Assembly: GCA_034620365.1 (NCBI GenBank) | Contig: JAQGEQ010000084.1 | Span: 248,001-312,000, forward strand | Direction of reading: 5' to 3' | Length of the DNA: 64,000 bases | DNA from: Pegea sp. RAD2-039 | Taxonomy: Eukaryota; Chordata; Thaliacea; Salpida; Salpidae | Part shown: piece after piece, positions 62,267 to 64,000 of the stretch | Layout of the letters: the number at the start of each line of letters is the position of its first letter | Numbering within the stretch: the first letter of the stretch is position 1 | Made by a program: the position numbers and the translations under genes | Notes under the pieces: generated by a model | What the model was told of the DNA's origin: nothing | Databases searched by the model: none | The model's input: the letters and a program-made list of their open reading frames with translations, nothing else

Positions 62267-64000
62267 AAAGAATATAATAAATATTATGTGCTTCAGGGTA
62301 AAAATAATATAAAAACAGTAGAAACAATATTTACTAAAATACAATTTAATTCATTAGTTAAATGCATGTATATAAAAATAAATATTGAACATAAATTTCA
62401 AAATATAAAATTATATTCTAATAAAATAAATATTTAACTTTAAACAATCTATCATAAAAAGTTAAAAAAATTTAGTATAATTATAAAGAAAAATATATTT
62501 CCTTTTTTTATGTAAATTTCAATTTGTTTTATTAGAAATAAAAACCTAACTTTACAAAATAAATTAATTTTATTCTACTAAAACTTAACAATTAGAATCA
62601 TCTATTTTACAGAATAATCTATGAATAAATTATACAAATTGTTGTTTAATTAGTTTAAAATAAAAAAATAAATATTAGTTTTACATTAGGCATTCAAATT
62701 TTAGTTTCTCTAACCTTGAAATAATAATATCAAGATACAACTTAAAAGAAAATAAGCCACTAAAATTGTATAAATTAAGTTATTATATTAAAAAGTTTAT
62801 AATATTTTTATAGGCAATTATAAAATAAAGATTAAAATAATGAAAAAACTTTTTACTATAACCTAGTAAATTAGTACATTATTAGTAGATATCAATTGAT
62901 ATTGAATTGGTATATATTTAAAGTAATAAAATTATAAAAATGTTCTAACAAAAATTACTTAGTCTTTAAGGTTTCAAATTTTATAAACTTAAATTGATCA
63001 ACTTAAAGTAACTAAAACAATATTTTACAGACTTAAAATTTGAATGAATAATAATATTAAATTAAATCAATATCGTTTACAACGTGAAAGCAGGAAATAT
63101 CTAAGCCAGAAATACATCGACTAAACGATAAGAACATATACTAGAAAATGCTAACAGAATTATTTTAATAAAAGTGGCTGAAACGTCAAATTATTTCTTT
63201 TATTAAAAAAGATCTTCTGATTTGTGTTTTATTTAATCCTTTTTAGAAATGTTGTTTTAAAAATAATTTGTTGAAAAATAATTCTTTTAAACATTATTTT
63301 TTAAAACGTACCTAGTTGTAGTGGCAAATAGGAAATTTTTTGTTCTTCATTTTGAGTTCTCTTATAAATTGTTAATAAATTAAAATTACAACTGGATTAA
63401 CTGCGAAATATTTTCGTTATCATCAAAAATATGAAACTGTAAAAGTATTTTGATTTGTTTAAAATTACTGTGTACTTCTTATTAAATATTGATTAAATGC
63501 ATCATTTTGTCTATATTAAAATTAAAGGAAAAATTTAAATCAACCAATAGATTTTGTTGTAAACCTAAAATCTTACACCTAATAGTTTAATGTGCATATG
63601 AGACGTGTACATGCACATATAGAAGCCCCTATCCGCCAAAGTACTTTATAAATCGCAACAATATTTATTTTGCCAAATTTAAGAATTTAGTCTCCTTTCG
63701 CTAAAAGAGCTTTATAGAATAAAATTTATGAAAATTATTGGTTTTTACTTCTGCATTAATTAAATCAGCTAACATTATGGCATTATCAAAACGTATAGGT
63801 TGCTAAAAAAGTTAGTAAACAAATTGATTATAAAGTAGTTTTAATGTCTAATTATCAGAAATAGAATCTAAAAACTCAACCATCTCTTTAATAAAATTAA
63901 TAATACCGACAAGTAGTCTGCAACAAACTAATAAACACTTATTATTATTTATATCTAGTTATACAGCGTGTTAGGTATTTTATTGTTACGTCAAGTAATG
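62267..64000. other. AT-rich region upstream of the QARS gene
   Basis: No exon chain or RNA gene recognised. At about 63590-63621 an 8-bp inverted repeat (ATGTGCAT/ATGCACAT with a 13-base loop) could fold into a small hairpin; I cannot say it is functional. Confidence 0.45.

Overview
The window is nuclear DNA from an invertebrate animal. It is very AT-rich. Its genes are broken by many short GT-AG introns, often 40-110 nt and as short as about 37 nt. The gene set is animal (ETS1/2, p35, KLHL10, a ZP-domain membrane protein), and non-LTR retrotransposon fragments lie between genes. I rebuilt exon-intron structures by hand from splice sites, reading-frame phase and remembered protein families, so boundaries are predictions. 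The species is not determined. Near-zero gene spacing, splice acceptors just before start codons and a 17-copy TGACGTCA palindrome would fit a tunicate-like genome with spliced-leader trans-splicing, but that is inference.

Left part (1-17.1 kb), all on the minus strand: a large Pro/Ser/Thr-rich orphan protein that runs off the left edge; a 6.4 kb AT-rich desert; a complete ETS1/2-type transcription factor with PNT and ETS domains; a 75-residue orphan with a CPVC motif; and an eight-exon PWWP3A/MUM1-like chromatin protein. Two decayed LINE reverse-transcriptase copies lie at 17.6-20.2 kb, followed by desert.

Middle (22.9-42.9 kb): on the plus strand a p35-type CDK5 activator with a spliced uORF in its leader, then KLHL10 (ten exons, Cys-rich insertion). 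Facing KLHL10 on the minus strand is a 12-exon secreted/membrane protein (signal peptide, EGF, degenerate VWA, ZP, furin site, transmembrane segment) with a LINE tail in one intron. After more LINE debris come an EEPD1-like protein whose nuclease domain appears to have lost its catalytic residues, and an INO80E homologue.

Right part (43.4-62.3 kb): minus-strand housekeeping genes (thymidylate synthase; RNA polymerase II subunit RPB5; PSMG3, BOLA1 and MRPL33). The last three are packed with a 1-nt overlap and a 10-nt gap, which looks like an operon. Then come a 12-exon orphan disordered protein (plus), a sushi-domain membrane protein with tandem alternative splice donors (minus, 5' end not found), and an intronless cytosolic glutaminyl-tRNA synthetase (minus).

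I recognised no tRNA, rRNA, snRNA or CRISPR array. Several small coding exons and three whole genes (MRPL33, the 75-residue CPVC gene, and the small INO80E exons) are visible only after splicing is considered.
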